Shown: one piece after another, positions 6,347 through 12,589 of the stretch
Layout of the letters: each line of letters begins with the position of its first letter
How positions within the stretch are numbered: the first letter of the stretch is position 1
DNA from: an uncultured Eubacterium sp.
GTDB taxonomy: Bacteria; Bacillota; Clostridia; Lachnospirales; Lachnospiraceae
Assembly: GCA_904502145.1 (NCBI GenBank)
Contig: CAJGDH010000020.1
Span: forward strand, 1-15,036
Length of the DNA: 15,036 bases
Direction of reading: 5' to 3'
Notes under the pieces: generated by a model
Told to the model about the DNA's origin: nothing
What the model saw: only the letters and a program-made list of their open reading frames with translations
Databases searched by the model: none
Program-made: the position numbers and the translations under genes

Positions 6347-7915
6347 ATGTGGAAGCATTCGATCAGATTGAAGATGACAGCGATCCTGGTGTCCATCATC
6401 AGCCTTGTACTGATCCTGACCTGGATCCTCAATGTCTCATTTGCCGAAAAATACTATATCGCATCGGAGAAATCATCCATCATCCGCTCTTATGAACAGG
6501 TGAAAACCGCCCTCAGGGAGGCTGAGAGTCTGGATGGGCTGGCGGAGGACCTGGAGGAGATCACCGACAGCAGTAATGCCAGGCTGATGATCATCAAGTC
6601 TTCAGGGCTGGCGTACAATGACCGGACCGTTGTCTTCTCCAATATGCACGGAGGGACCAGGACCTACGAAAGGATCCTGGAGTATCTGCAGCTGGTCCGT
6701 TACCGGCTTTCCATGGAGGAGGAATCCGGCAGTGAAGGGGAGGACCTCTCCTCAGGCTGGATCGATTCCGATCTGAAAAAAGAGATTTCCACCCTGGTGA
6801 CCAAGGGATATTATGTCACCCAGTTAAAGGATGAAAAAACCGGGCAGAACGGAATATATATGTTCGGTTTTACGGACGATGATTATCTGGTGGCCATGCA
6901 CATCCCCATCGAAGGGATCAGGACCAGCATCCGGATCAGTTCCCGGCTCATGGCCTATATCAGTCTGGTGGCTATTGTTCTGGGCATCTGCGCCATCTCC
7001 ATCTATGCCTATCGTTTTACCAGCCCCATCAAAGAGATGGCGGATGTGGCAAACCGTATGTCTGAGCTTGATTTCGAAGCCCGGGTCAATGTTCAGACGG
7101 AGGATGAGATCGGAGAACTGGGACAATCCATCAACAAGCTTTCCGAGGCACTGGAATCAACCATCGCGGACCTGAAATCCGCCAATCTTGAACTTCAGCA
7201 GGACATCCGCAAGAAAGAGGAAGTGGATGCCATGCGCAAGGAATTTGTCTCCCATGTGAGCCATGAGCTGAAAACACCCATCGCCATCATCATGGGCTAT
7301 ACCGAAGGCCTGAAGGACGGTATCGCTGAGGATAAGGAAACCATGGATTATTATTGTGACGTGATCCATGACGAAGCCGGGAAGATGAACAGTATGGTGC
7401 GTAAACTCCTGACGCTGAATCAGCTGGAATTCGGAACGACTCCCCTGAATATCTCAAGGTTTGATCTGTGTCAGATGATCAGGAATAAGCTGAACAGCTC
7501 CCGCATCCTGTTTGATAAGCAGGGGGCGAAGGTTGAGTTTGACGAAGAGGACCAGACATATGTCTGGGCTGACGAATTCATGATCGAGGAAGTCTTCACC
7601 AACTATATGACCAACGCACTGAATCATGTCAGGGAAGGCGGTAAGATCAAAGTATGGTTTGAAAGGCTGGAAGGCCGGGTCCGCACAAATGTCTTTAATG
7701 AGGGTGATCCCATTCCTGAGGAGGATCTTGACAAACTGTGGATCAAATTCTATAAGGCGGACAAGGCAAGGACCAGAGAGTATGGCGGAAACGGGATAGG
7801 ACTTTCCATTGTGGCCGCCGCCATGAAAGCCCATGGAAAAGAATACGGAGTGAGGAACACGGAAGACGGAGTAGTATTCTGGTTCGACCTGGATACGGAA
7901 TCCATGGACAATTAA
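6347..7915 (+). CDS. Membrane sensor histidine kinase (VanS/BaeS-like)
   Basis: A 522-residue inner-membrane kinase. TM1 covers about 11-31, an extracytoplasmic sensor of about 165 residues follows, TM2 is about 200-222, and a HAMP domain runs to about 276. Next comes a short coiled region, then HisKA with His306 in FVSHVSHELKTP, and HATPase_c with the N box Asn423 (NYMTNALNH), the F box (KFYKADKAR) and the G2 box GGNGIGLS at 480-487. The usual DxGxG Asp is replaced by Asn451 (FNEGDPIPEED), as in VanS-type kinases. I start at 6347, 5 bases after the regulator stop, since this gives the short basic N-terminus MWKHSIRLKM before TM1; an ATG at 6308 lies inside the regulator gene. The ribosome site is weak, consistent with translational coupling. 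The sensor matches no domain I know, so the ligand is unknown. Confidence 0.95.
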   Translation: MWKHSIRLKMTAILVSIISLVLILTWILNVSFAEKYYIASEKSSIIRSYEQVKTALREAESLDGLAEDLEEITDSSNARLMIIKSSGLAYNDRTVVFSNMHGGTRTYERILEYLQLVRYRLSMEEESGSEGEDLSSGWIDSDLKKEISTLVTKGYYVTQLKDEKTGQNGIYMFGFTDDDYLVAMHIPIEGIRTSIRISSRLMAYISLVAIVLGICAISIYAYRFTSPIKEMADVANRMSELDFEARVNVQTEDEIGELGQSINKLSEALESTIADLKSANLELQQDIRKKEEVDAMRKEFVSHVSHELKTPIAIIMGYTEGLKDGIAEDKETMDYYCDVIHDEAGKMNSMVRKLLTLNQLEFGTTPLNISRFDLCQMIRNKLNSSRILFDKQGAKVEFDEEDQTYVWADEFMIEEVFTNYMTNALNHVREGGKIKVWFERLEGRVRTNVFNEGDPIPEEDLDKLWIKFYKADKARTREYGGNGIGLSIVAAAMKAHGKEYGVRNTEDGVVFWFDLDTESMDN

Positions 7916-7931
7916 TATGGACAATTAATAT
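7904..7931 (+). repeat. 13-bp tandem duplication over the kinase stop codon
   Basis: ATGGACAATTAAT occurs at 7904-7916 and again at 7917-7929, with two further matching bases. The first copy encodes the final Met-Asp-Asn-stop of the kinase; the second lies just outside the gene. This is a small slippage-type duplication. Confidence 0.85.
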
Positions 7932-7953
7932 TAAACATTTAATACTCAAAATA

Positions 7954-8002
7954 AAAAAACATCACATCAACACTAAAATAAGTGTGTAATGTGATGTTTT
8001 TT
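7954..8002. terminator. Bidirectional terminator between kinase and DUF6465-like gene
   Basis: AAAAAACATCACAT (7954-7967) pairs perfectly with ATGTGATGTTTTTT (7989-8002); an inner stem ACACT (7970-7974) with AGTGT (7981-7985) extends it. A runs on the left and T runs on the right let it stop the kinase transcript and the converging - strand gene ending at 8025. Confidence 0.9.
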
Positions 8003-8024
8003 CATGTCTTAATGCGTTTCCGGA

Positions 8025-8234
8025 TTAGTAGAGCGGGAAATCACCGGATTCCTCACCATTGAAAACATAGTATACTTTGTTCTCTTCCGGTTTAACGTAT
8101 AAATCGAGCTGAGTAAGATCTTTTACCAGACGATTCTGGTTTCCTTCATCAACCCAGATCTTCTTTGCAGCAGCGATCACTTCTTTGTACTCAACTGTGC
8201 TGCCTGCAAACTGTACATTAAATGTAGATTTCAT
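8025..8234 (-). CDS. DUF6465-like small protein
   Basis: A 69-residue protein beginning MKSTFNVQFAGSTVEYKEVI. It continues with a short helix (AAKKIWVDEGNQ) and ends with LDLYVKPEENKVYYVFNGEES. I associate the LYVKPEEN-x-x-YYV-x-N pattern with the Clostridia family DUF6465, whose function is unknown; this rests on memory of the pattern, not a search. It looks like a compact beta-alpha-beta domain without membrane segments, so cytoplasmic. AGAGAGGGG precedes the ATG by about 9 bases. It is a single-gene unit with its own promoter (8348-8320), a leader with a strong hairpin, and a shared terminator. That amounts to a well-expressed monocistronic gene. Confidence 0.8.
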   Translation of the reverse strand: MKSTFNVQFAGSTVEYKEVIAAAKKIWVDEGNQNRLVKDLTQLDLYVKPEENKVYYVFNGEESGDFPLY

Positions 8235-8269
8235 CTTAGTAAACCCCTCTCTTAAAGTAAGTTATGGAT

Positions 8270-8295
8270 AAAGCCCGGACATATGGCCGGACTTT
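8270..8295 (-). other. Leader hairpin of the DUF6465-like gene
   Basis: Read on the - strand, AAAGTCCGG and CCGGGCTTT form a 9-bp stem with one U-G pair and an 8-base loop. It lies between the likely start of transcription (about 8313) and the start codon at 8234. There is no long U tract, so it looks more like an RNA-stabilising or regulatory hairpin than a terminator. Confidence 0.55.
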
Positions 8296-8319
8296 GGATT
8301 GGTGTTTAAATCCTTCCCT

Positions 8320-8348
8320 ATGATATAATACTTGCAGAAAAAAATCAA
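8320..8348 (-). promoter_or_regulatory. Promoter of the DUF6465-like gene
   Basis: On the - strand, TTGATT (8348-8343), 17-bp spacer, TATCAT (8325-8320). On the + strand the same DNA reads TGATATAAT (8321-8329), an extended -10 that could start a ~250-nt leader for hisH, although no -35 is visible there. Confidence 0.5.
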
Positions 8349-8429
8349 TGAACTTTATCTGTTTTGGTAAAAATGGACAGTTTGCCCGGAGTTAGGTGAC
8401 TCTTTGTATTCATTATGAGAAAAAACAAG

Positions 8430-8459
8430 GATTTTTCCCGTAAAACAGCGGGAAAAATC
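8430..8459. repeat. Perfect 11-bp inverted repeat upstream of hisH
   Basis: GATTTTTCCCG (8430-8440) and CGGGAAAAATC (8449-8459) with an 8-base spacer TAAAACAG. On the + strand it ends in A's, not T's, so it is not a + strand terminator. It could be an operator or an RNA hairpin in a hisH leader. Confidence 0.7.
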
Positions 8460-8586
8460 GATAAAAAATATGATGAAGAGTGGAGTTTTACTTAAAAATA
8501 TTATATACTGGAAAAGCATATAATTATTGAATAAACGGAATAATTTTCCGATCAAGCAGAGAAAATACCCGGAAAGAAGGTTTATT

Positions 8587-9225
8587 ATGATCTCAATCAT
8601 CGATTATGATGCCGGAAACATCAAAAGTGTGGAGAAGGCGCTTATCCATCTGGGCCAGGAGGCCGTGATCACTACCGACCCCGAACTTATCCTCAACAGT
8701 GACGGTGTGATCCTCCCGGGCGTAGGGGCCTTCGGAGACGCCATGGCCCGTCTGAAAAGCAGAGGTCTTGACCAGGTGATCCGTCAGGTGGCGGAAAGGA
8801 AGATCCCCCTCCTTGGGATATGTCTCGGGCTTCAGCTGCTCTTTGAATCCAGCGAGGAATCTCCCGGAGTGCAGGGGCTGGGCCTTCTGAAAGGCAGGAT
8901 CTTACGTATACCTGACCAGGAGGGGCTGAAGATCCCCCATATGGGATGGAATTCCATTAAGACCAAAGAGGGCAGCAGGCTGTTTAAGGACATCCCGCCT
9001 GAGTCCTACGTTTATTTTGTTCATTCCTACTATCTGTCCGCGGAGGACCCCGAGGATGTGGCAGCGGTCACGCATTATTCCACCACCATCCATGCCGCGG
9101 TGGAGCATGACCAGATCTATGCCTGCCAGTTCCACCCGGAAAAAAGCAGCAGTGTAGGTCTTCGTATCCTGCAGAATTTTATCCGGCTGACCGGAAACTC
9201 AGCCGAAAAAGAGCCTGGGAAGTGA
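8587..9225 (+). CDS. hisH: Imidazole glycerol phosphate synthase, glutaminase subunit HisH
   Basis: A 212-residue class I glutamine amidotransferase. It hydrolyses glutamine and channels ammonia to HisF, which forms imidazole glycerol phosphate and AICAR in histidine synthesis. Seen in the sequence: IIDYDAGN at the N-terminus, the oxyanion-strand motif LPGVGAFGDAM (43-53), the nucleophile Cys79 in LLGICLGLQLLF, and His183 and Glu185 in CQFHPEKSS, so the triad is complete. The length is normal. The start at 8587 is set by AGAAGG seven bases upstream and by the family's MI-x-IIDYDAGN beginning; a longer reading from 8527 adds 20 unrelated residues. hisF follows after 10 bases. No other his gene is in the window, so the rest of the pathway must be elsewhere. 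Confidence 0.97.
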   Translation: MISIIDYDAGNIKSVEKALIHLGQEAVITTDPELILNSDGVILPGVGAFGDAMARLKSRGLDQVIRQVAERKIPLLGICLGLQLLFESSEESPGVQGLGLLKGRILRIPDQEGLKIPHMGWNSIKTKEGSRLFKDIPPESYVYFVHSYYLSAEDPEDVAAVTHYSTTIHAAVEHDQIYACQFHPEKSSSVGLRILQNFIRLTGNSAEKEPGK

Positions 9226-9235
9226 GGGAAAAACT

Positions 9236-9994
9236 ATGTTTACAAAAAGAATCATTCCCTGCCTGGATGTCCATGGAGGACGTGTGGTCAAAGGAGTTAA
9301 TTTCGTCAATCTGATCGATGCCGGAGATCCTGTGGAAATCGCCGCGGCCTATGATAAAGCCGGGGCAGATGAACTGGTCTTTCTGGACATCACCGCTTCG
9401 TCGGATGCGAGAAAAACCGTGGTGGATATGGTACGCCATGTGGCTGAGGAGGTTTTTATCCCATTCACCGTGGGAGGCGGTATCCGGACGGTGGAGGATT
9501 TCCGGGTCATTCTCCGGGAAGGCGCCGACAAGGTTTCCGTGAACAGTGCCGCCATCATGCGGCCGGAGCTGATCAGCGAAGCGGCAGACAAATTCGGCAG
9601 TCAGTGCGTGGTGGTTGCAATCGATGCCAAAAGGAGACCCGAAGGAGGATGGAACATCTTCAAAAACGGCGGGAGGATCGATATGGGGATCGACGCTGTG
9701 GAATGGGCGATACGGGCTGAAAAGCTCGGAGCCGGAGAGATCCTGCTGACCAGCATGGACTGTGACGGTACCAAGGCCGGATACGACCTGGAACTGACCA
9801 GGACCATCTCCGAAAATGTAGGGATCCCGGTCATTGCCTCCGGCGGAGCAGGAACCAAGGAAGACTTCTATGATGCTTTCACCCTGGGCAAGGCGGACGC
9901 TGCCCTGGCGGCTTCCCTCTTTCATTTCCGGGAACTGGAGATCATGGACCTGAAAGAATATCTGGCCGGACGCGGGATATCCATGCGCAGGTAG
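9236..9994 (+). CDS. hisF: Imidazole glycerol phosphate synthase, cyclase subunit HisF
   Basis: A 252-residue (beta/alpha)8-barrel of normal length. It joins PRFAR and ammonia from HisH to give imidazole glycerol phosphate and AICAR. Both catalytic aspartates are present: Asp11 in IIPCLDVHGGRVVKG and Asp130 in VVAIDAKR. Phosphate-binding loops are visible as FTVGGGIRT (77-85) and ASGGAGTKEDF near the C-terminus, with LLTSMDCDGTKAGYD between them. GAGGG lies 8 bases before the ATG. The pair is translated from one message with hisH. No terminator is visible after the stop at 9994, so readthrough into the hydrogenase gene, which has its own possible promoter, cannot be excluded. Confidence 0.97.
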   Translation: MFTKRIIPCLDVHGGRVVKGVNFVNLIDAGDPVEIAAAYDKAGADELVFLDITASSDARKTVVDMVRHVAEEVFIPFTVGGGIRTVEDFRVILREGADKVSVNSAAIMRPELISEAADKFGSQCVVVAIDAKRRPEGGWNIFKNGGRIDMGIDAVEWAIRAEKLGAGEILLTSMDCDGTKAGYDLELTRTISENVGIPVIASGGAGTKEDFYDAFTLGKADAALAASLFHFRELEIMDLKEYLAGRGISMRR

Positions 9995-10031
9995 AAAAAT
10001 ATCGAATAATGCCCTTACTTTACTTGTTGTT

Positions 10032-10060
10032 TTTTCAGAATGTGTTAAGATATTTATATA
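10032..10060 (+). promoter_or_regulatory. Candidate promoter of the hydrogenase operon
   Basis: TTTTCA (10032-10037), 17-bp spacer, TATATA (10055-10060), in an AT-rich stretch 30 bases before the ATG. An alternative is TTGTTG (10024-10029) with TAAGAT (10046-10051) at 16 bp. I see no Rex-type palindrome. Confidence 0.4.
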
Positions 10061-10089
10061 CAATATATCAATAATAAGGGGATTACACT

Positions 10090-11673
10090 ATGAGAGGACT
10101 TGAATCTAATAAAACGACGATCCGGCATATGGTTTTTAAAGAAGTGGCAAGGTTCGCCTATGAGGACCTGTCCAAAGAAGAATTTGAGCAGCTTCCGTTC
10201 AAGATGCTGCCCAGTGAGGAGAACCGCTATCGTTCCAACATCTTTCTTGAGAGGGCGATCCTCGGGGAACGGATCCGTACGGCCATGGGTATGCCCTACC
10301 GGCCGGCCAGCCAGGGAGGACCTTTGAGCGACGGTATCGAACAGGCGGATATCAGCGATCATTATTACACTCCGCCATTGATCAACGTGATCAAATTCGC
10401 CTGTAATGCCTGCCCGGAGAAGAGAGTGATGGTGACCAACGGCTGCCAGGGTTGTCTGGAACACCCCTGTATGGAAGTTTGTCCCAAGGATGCCATCTCC
10501 ATGGTGGACGGAAAGTCCGTCATTGATGAAAGCAAATGTATCAAATGCGGAAAATGTGTTTCCGCCTGCCCATATAATGCCATCATCAAGCAGGAGAGAC
10601 CTTGTACCCTTGCCTGCGGTGCGGGGGCGATCAAGAACGATGAACACGGAAGAGCTCATATCGATCAGGATAAATGTGTAAGCTGCGGTCAGTGTCTGGT
10701 TTCCTGTCCTTTCGGTGCCATTGTGGATAAGAGTCAGATCTATCAGTGCATCAAGGCCATCAGGGGCGGGGAAAAGGTTTACGCCATCGTTGCACCCGCA
10801 TTTGTGGGCCAGTTCGGCGATGACAAGGACAACCAGAAAGTGCGGGCCCTGTTCAAACGGCTGGGATTCCGTGATGCAAGAGAAGTTTCCATCGGTGCCG
10901 ATATGTGTACGGTTGCCGAGGCCAGGGATTTCCTGGAAGAGGTACCGGAGAAGATGGATTTCATGGCCACATCCTGCTGCCCGGCCTGGGCTGCATTTGC
11001 CAAGAAGAATTTCCCGGATCTTGCGCCAAGTATCTCCATGGCCCTCACCCCCATGGTGTTGACTGCCCGTATGGTGAAAAAACGTCATGACGGATGTAAG
11101 ATCGCCTTCATCGGGCCCTGTGCTGCGAAGAAGCTGGAAGCCATGAGAAGGACCATCCGCTCTGATGTGGATTTCGTTCTTACCTTTGAAGAAGTGGCCG
11201 GCATGATGGATGCCAGAGGTTTCACTCTCGATGATATCACTGAGGAGGAATACCTTCCCTTCGACTCCGGCAGCGGAGACGGATGTGGTTTCGCCATCTC
11301 CGGAGGTGTTGCTGACGCAGTAGCTCACCGGATCAAACAGATCAATCCGGACGCCGAGGTGAAGATCGCCAGGGCAGAAGGTCTTGCTGAATGTAAGAAG
11401 ATGCTCATGATGGCCAAGATGGGTAAGTATAAGGGATATCTGCTGGAAGGAATGGGATGCCCCGGCGGCTGTGCAGGCGGAGCCGGAACCATCAAGGCGC
11501 CCGATAAGACTACAAAACTTGTCCAGGCGGAGATTAAGAACAAAGCATCCCAGACTCCGATCGACAACCGGTACATGTTTATGCTTGAAAATGTGGAAGA
11601 GAGAGAGCAGCTGATGAACAAAGACTTCTCCACCGGTGCGGATGAATGGGAGAAGAGGACATTCAATGACTGA
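10090..11673 (+). CDS. [FeFe]-hydrogenase, probably group B, ferredoxin-linked
   Basis: A 527-residue iron-only hydrogenase that interconverts protons and H2. Residues 1-100 are an N-terminal extension without cysteines and without a domain I recognise. Residues 105-206 hold 16 cysteines: CxxC at 105/108, CxxCx4Cx3CP at 119-131, CxxCxxCx3CP at 150-160, CxxxC at 172/176 and CxxCxxCx3CP at 196-206. That is enough for up to four [4Fe-4S] clusters. The H-cluster domain follows, with L1 TSCCPAW (294-300; the second Cys is the proton-relay position), L2 IGPCAAKKLEA (Cys344) and L3 EGMGCPGGCAGG (Cys457, Cys461). All four H-cluster cysteines are present, so an active enzyme is expected. The IGPC and GMGCPGG variants point to group B rather than the well-studied group A (inference). 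Maturases HydEFG are not in the window. AAGGGG precedes the ATG. The CxxC small-protein gene follows 20 bases after the stop. Confidence 0.93.
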   Translation: MRGLESNKTTIRHMVFKEVARFAYEDLSKEEFEQLPFKMLPSEENRYRSNIFLERAILGERIRTAMGMPYRPASQGGPLSDGIEQADISDHYYTPPLINVIKFACNACPEKRVMVTNGCQGCLEHPCMEVCPKDAISMVDGKSVIDESKCIKCGKCVSACPYNAIIKQERPCTLACGAGAIKNDEHGRAHIDQDKCVSCGQCLVSCPFGAIVDKSQIYQCIKAIRGGEKVYAIVAPAFVGQFGDDKDNQKVRALFKRLGFRDAREVSIGADMCTVAEARDFLEEVPEKMDFMATSCCPAWAAFAKKNFPDLAPSISMALTPMVLTARMVKKRHDGCKIAFIGPCAAKKLEAMRRTIRSDVDFVLTFEEVAGMMDARGFTLDDITEEEYLPFDSGSGDGCGFAISGGVADAVAHRIKQINPDAEVKIARAEGLAECKKMLMMAKMGKYKGYLLEGMGCPGGCAGGAGTIKAPDKTTKLVQAEIKNKASQTPIDNRYMFMLENVEEREQLMNKDFSTGADEWEKRTFND

Positions 11674-11693
11674 TCTTCGGAGGTGTCATTCCC

Positions 11694-11921
11694 ATGCTGT
11701 TTAAGAAGAAAAATAATCATCATATAGTGAAGAAATCCTATGATAAGGAAACAAAAAGACCTGTCCTGAAATGCAGCATCTGTACCGGTGAACAGGTGGC
11801 GGGTTTCCAGGATAAAAAGACCGGCAAATTTGAGGATATCATGCTGGTCAGGAGTCCTGCCGAGATTGAGCTCTTCAGGGAAACCTACGATATCACCGGG
11901 GAGATCAAAAAAATCTATTAG
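11694..11921 (+). CDS. Small CxxC protein downstream of the hydrogenase
   Basis: A 75-residue protein beginning with a basic segment (MLFKKKNNHHIVKK). It has Cys27-x-x-Cys30 in VLKCSICTGEQVAGF, then DKKTGKFEDIMLVRSPAEIELF and a helical end. GGAGGTG lies 8 bases before the ATG. The 20-base gap to the hydrogenase and the shared terminator place both genes on one transcript. I recognise the CTGEQVAGF-x-D-x-x-TGKFE pattern as a recurring small protein of Lachnospiraceae but know of no established function. A role as electron-transfer or metal-handling partner of the hydrogenase is only suggested by position and the CxxC pair. There are too few cysteines for a [4Fe-4S] cluster in a monomer. Confidence 0.82.
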   Translation: MLFKKKNNHHIVKKSYDKETKRPVLKCSICTGEQVAGFQDKKTGKFEDIMLVRSPAEIELFRETYDITGEIKKIY

Positions 11922-11938
11922 AATATGTCATTCAAAAA

Positions 11939-11978
11939 GTCCGCAGACTCGAAAAAAAAGAGTCTGCGGACATTTTTT
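11939..11978. terminator. Bidirectional terminator between hydrogenase operon and TetR gene
   Basis: GTCCGCAGACTC (11939-11950) pairs perfectly with GAGTCTGCGGAC (11960-11971) around an A-rich loop, followed by ATTTTTT. The AAAAA at 11934-11938 gives a U tract on the - strand, where the TetR gene ends at 11977. The stop codon of that gene overlaps the + strand T tract. Confidence 0.92.
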
Positions 11979-12516
11979 ATCTCAGCATTCTGCCGCTGAA
12001 CATGGCATAGATCAGTTCGTTGAGTTCAGAGGCGGACAGCTTTCCCCCCTGTACAATGTAATTCCGGGCGATGGCCGACAATCCTCCCGCAAGAAATTCC
12101 GCCATGAAGGAGCGGTATTCATCCGGCCGGTCCGGTTCAAAACAGCTGCATGCGGAAAAAGAATCACAAAGACAATCGTGCATGAGATAGATGATATCAT
12201 TTCTCACCAGCAGGGAAAGAAAATCCTTTTTCTCCACGATATAACTGCTGTATTCCTGACACAGGTCTTTCAGATCCATAGCCTTCTTGCCGCAGGTTTC
12301 CCCGGGAATGAAATGGTGCTTTCGGCTCAGCTCATACAGGATAATGTTCTCCTTAGACTCGAAAAGAGAGTAGAAGGTCTGGCGGGAAACACCGGCGGTT
12401 TTACAGATCTGGCTGATACTGATGGAAGGGTAAGGCCTCTCTTTCAGGAGCAGAACGAAAGCATCGGCGATCTGCCTCTGGGAAGCGAGGGCAGTTTTAT
12501 TACAACCTCTGTACAT
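11977..12516 (-). CDS. TetR/AcrR-family transcriptional regulator
   Basis: A 179-residue regulator. The N-terminal DNA-binding domain (about 8-60) has QRQIADAFVLLLKERPY followed by the helix-turn-helix SISQICKTAGVSRQTFYSLF and SKENII, the classic TetR pattern. The C-terminal ligand domain is divergent. It contains Cys115, Cys117, Cys123 and Cys125 in the segment HDCLCDSFSACSC, an unusual CxC-x5-CxC cluster, plus other cysteines at 5, 38, 74 and 86. The start at 12516 is supported by TTGGAG seven bases upstream and by the family start; a longer reading from 12600 would begin in the promoter. The gene is divergent from lon. Two identical palindromes in the shared control region, one within its own promoter, suggest autorepression and control of the rightward promoter. 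The inducer is unknown; the cysteines hint at a redox, metal or electrophile signal. Confidence 0.9.
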   Translation of the reverse strand: MYRGCNKTALASQRQIADAFVLLLKERPYPSISISQICKTAGVSRQTFYSLFESKENIILYELSRKHHFIPGETCGKKAMDLKDLCQEYSSYIVEKKDFLSLLVRNDIIYLMHDCLCDSFSACSCFEPDRPDEYRSFMAEFLAGGLSAIARNYIVQGGKLSASELNELIYAMFSGRMLR

Positions 12517-12535
12517 AAGAATCTCCAACAAAAAC

Positions 12536-12564
12536 TTGACAAATGTCCAATTATAGATTATTAT
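12536..12564 (+). promoter_or_regulatory. Rightward promoter in the tetR-lon region
   Basis: TTGACA (12536-12541, perfect -35), 17-bp spacer, TATTAT (12559-12564, 5/6). Transcription would start near 12571 and run towards lon, through a terminator-like hairpin at 12630-12675 and the CIRCE element. The first operator copy overlaps its -35. Confidence 0.65.
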
Positions 12565-12589
12565 CAACTTAATCATAGACAAATGTCCA
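12538..12589. promoter_or_regulatory. Two identical 12-bp palindromic operators, 40 bp apart
   Basis: GACAAATGTCCA occurs at 12538-12549 and at 12578-12589, exactly 40 bp apart. Each contains the inverted half-sites GACA and TGTC around AA. One overlaps the rightward -35, the other lies inside the spacer of the leftward promoter. The TetR-family protein encoded next to them is the natural ligand (inferred). Confidence 0.65.

Larger units (their letters stand above)
8235..8586. other. 352-bp gene-free region between the DUF6465-like gene and hisH
   Basis: I see no coding frame of substance here. It holds, from left to right, the leader hairpin of the - strand gene (8270-8295), overlapping opposed promoter elements (8320-8348), a perfect 11-bp inverted repeat (8430-8459), and AT-rich DNA with several possible + strand -10 boxes: TATACT at 8504-8509 and TATAAT at 8519-8524, neither with a good -35. 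I see no T-box or other known histidine-related leader. Confidence 0.6.

Noticed and set aside
8430..8459. Inverted repeat as a + strand intrinsic terminator
   Set aside because: The stem is followed by A's rather than T's on the + strand. On the - strand T's do follow after three bases, but no - strand gene ends there.
8355..8600. - strand open frame of 81 codons in the gap before hisH
   Set aside because: It overlaps the hisH start, is AT-rich and hydrophobic by composition, and has no ribosome site. I treat the region as non-coding.
9179..10063. - strand open frame opposite hisF
   Set aside because: It covers hisF, whose catalytic residues and barrel motifs are intact; the - strand frame has no ribosome site.
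10020..10065. Rex-type redox operator before the hydrogenase
   Set aside because: TTGTTG and GTGTTAAG suggest half of a Rex site, but no TTGTGAA/TTCACAA-like or TTGTTAA-N-TTAACAA palindrome can be built.
10054..11328. Long - strand open frame (424 codons) opposite the hydrogenase gene
   Set aside because: It is the antisense of a gene with unmistakable ferredoxin and H-cluster motifs, has no ribosome site, and its translation is low-complexity in a way typical of antisense frames.
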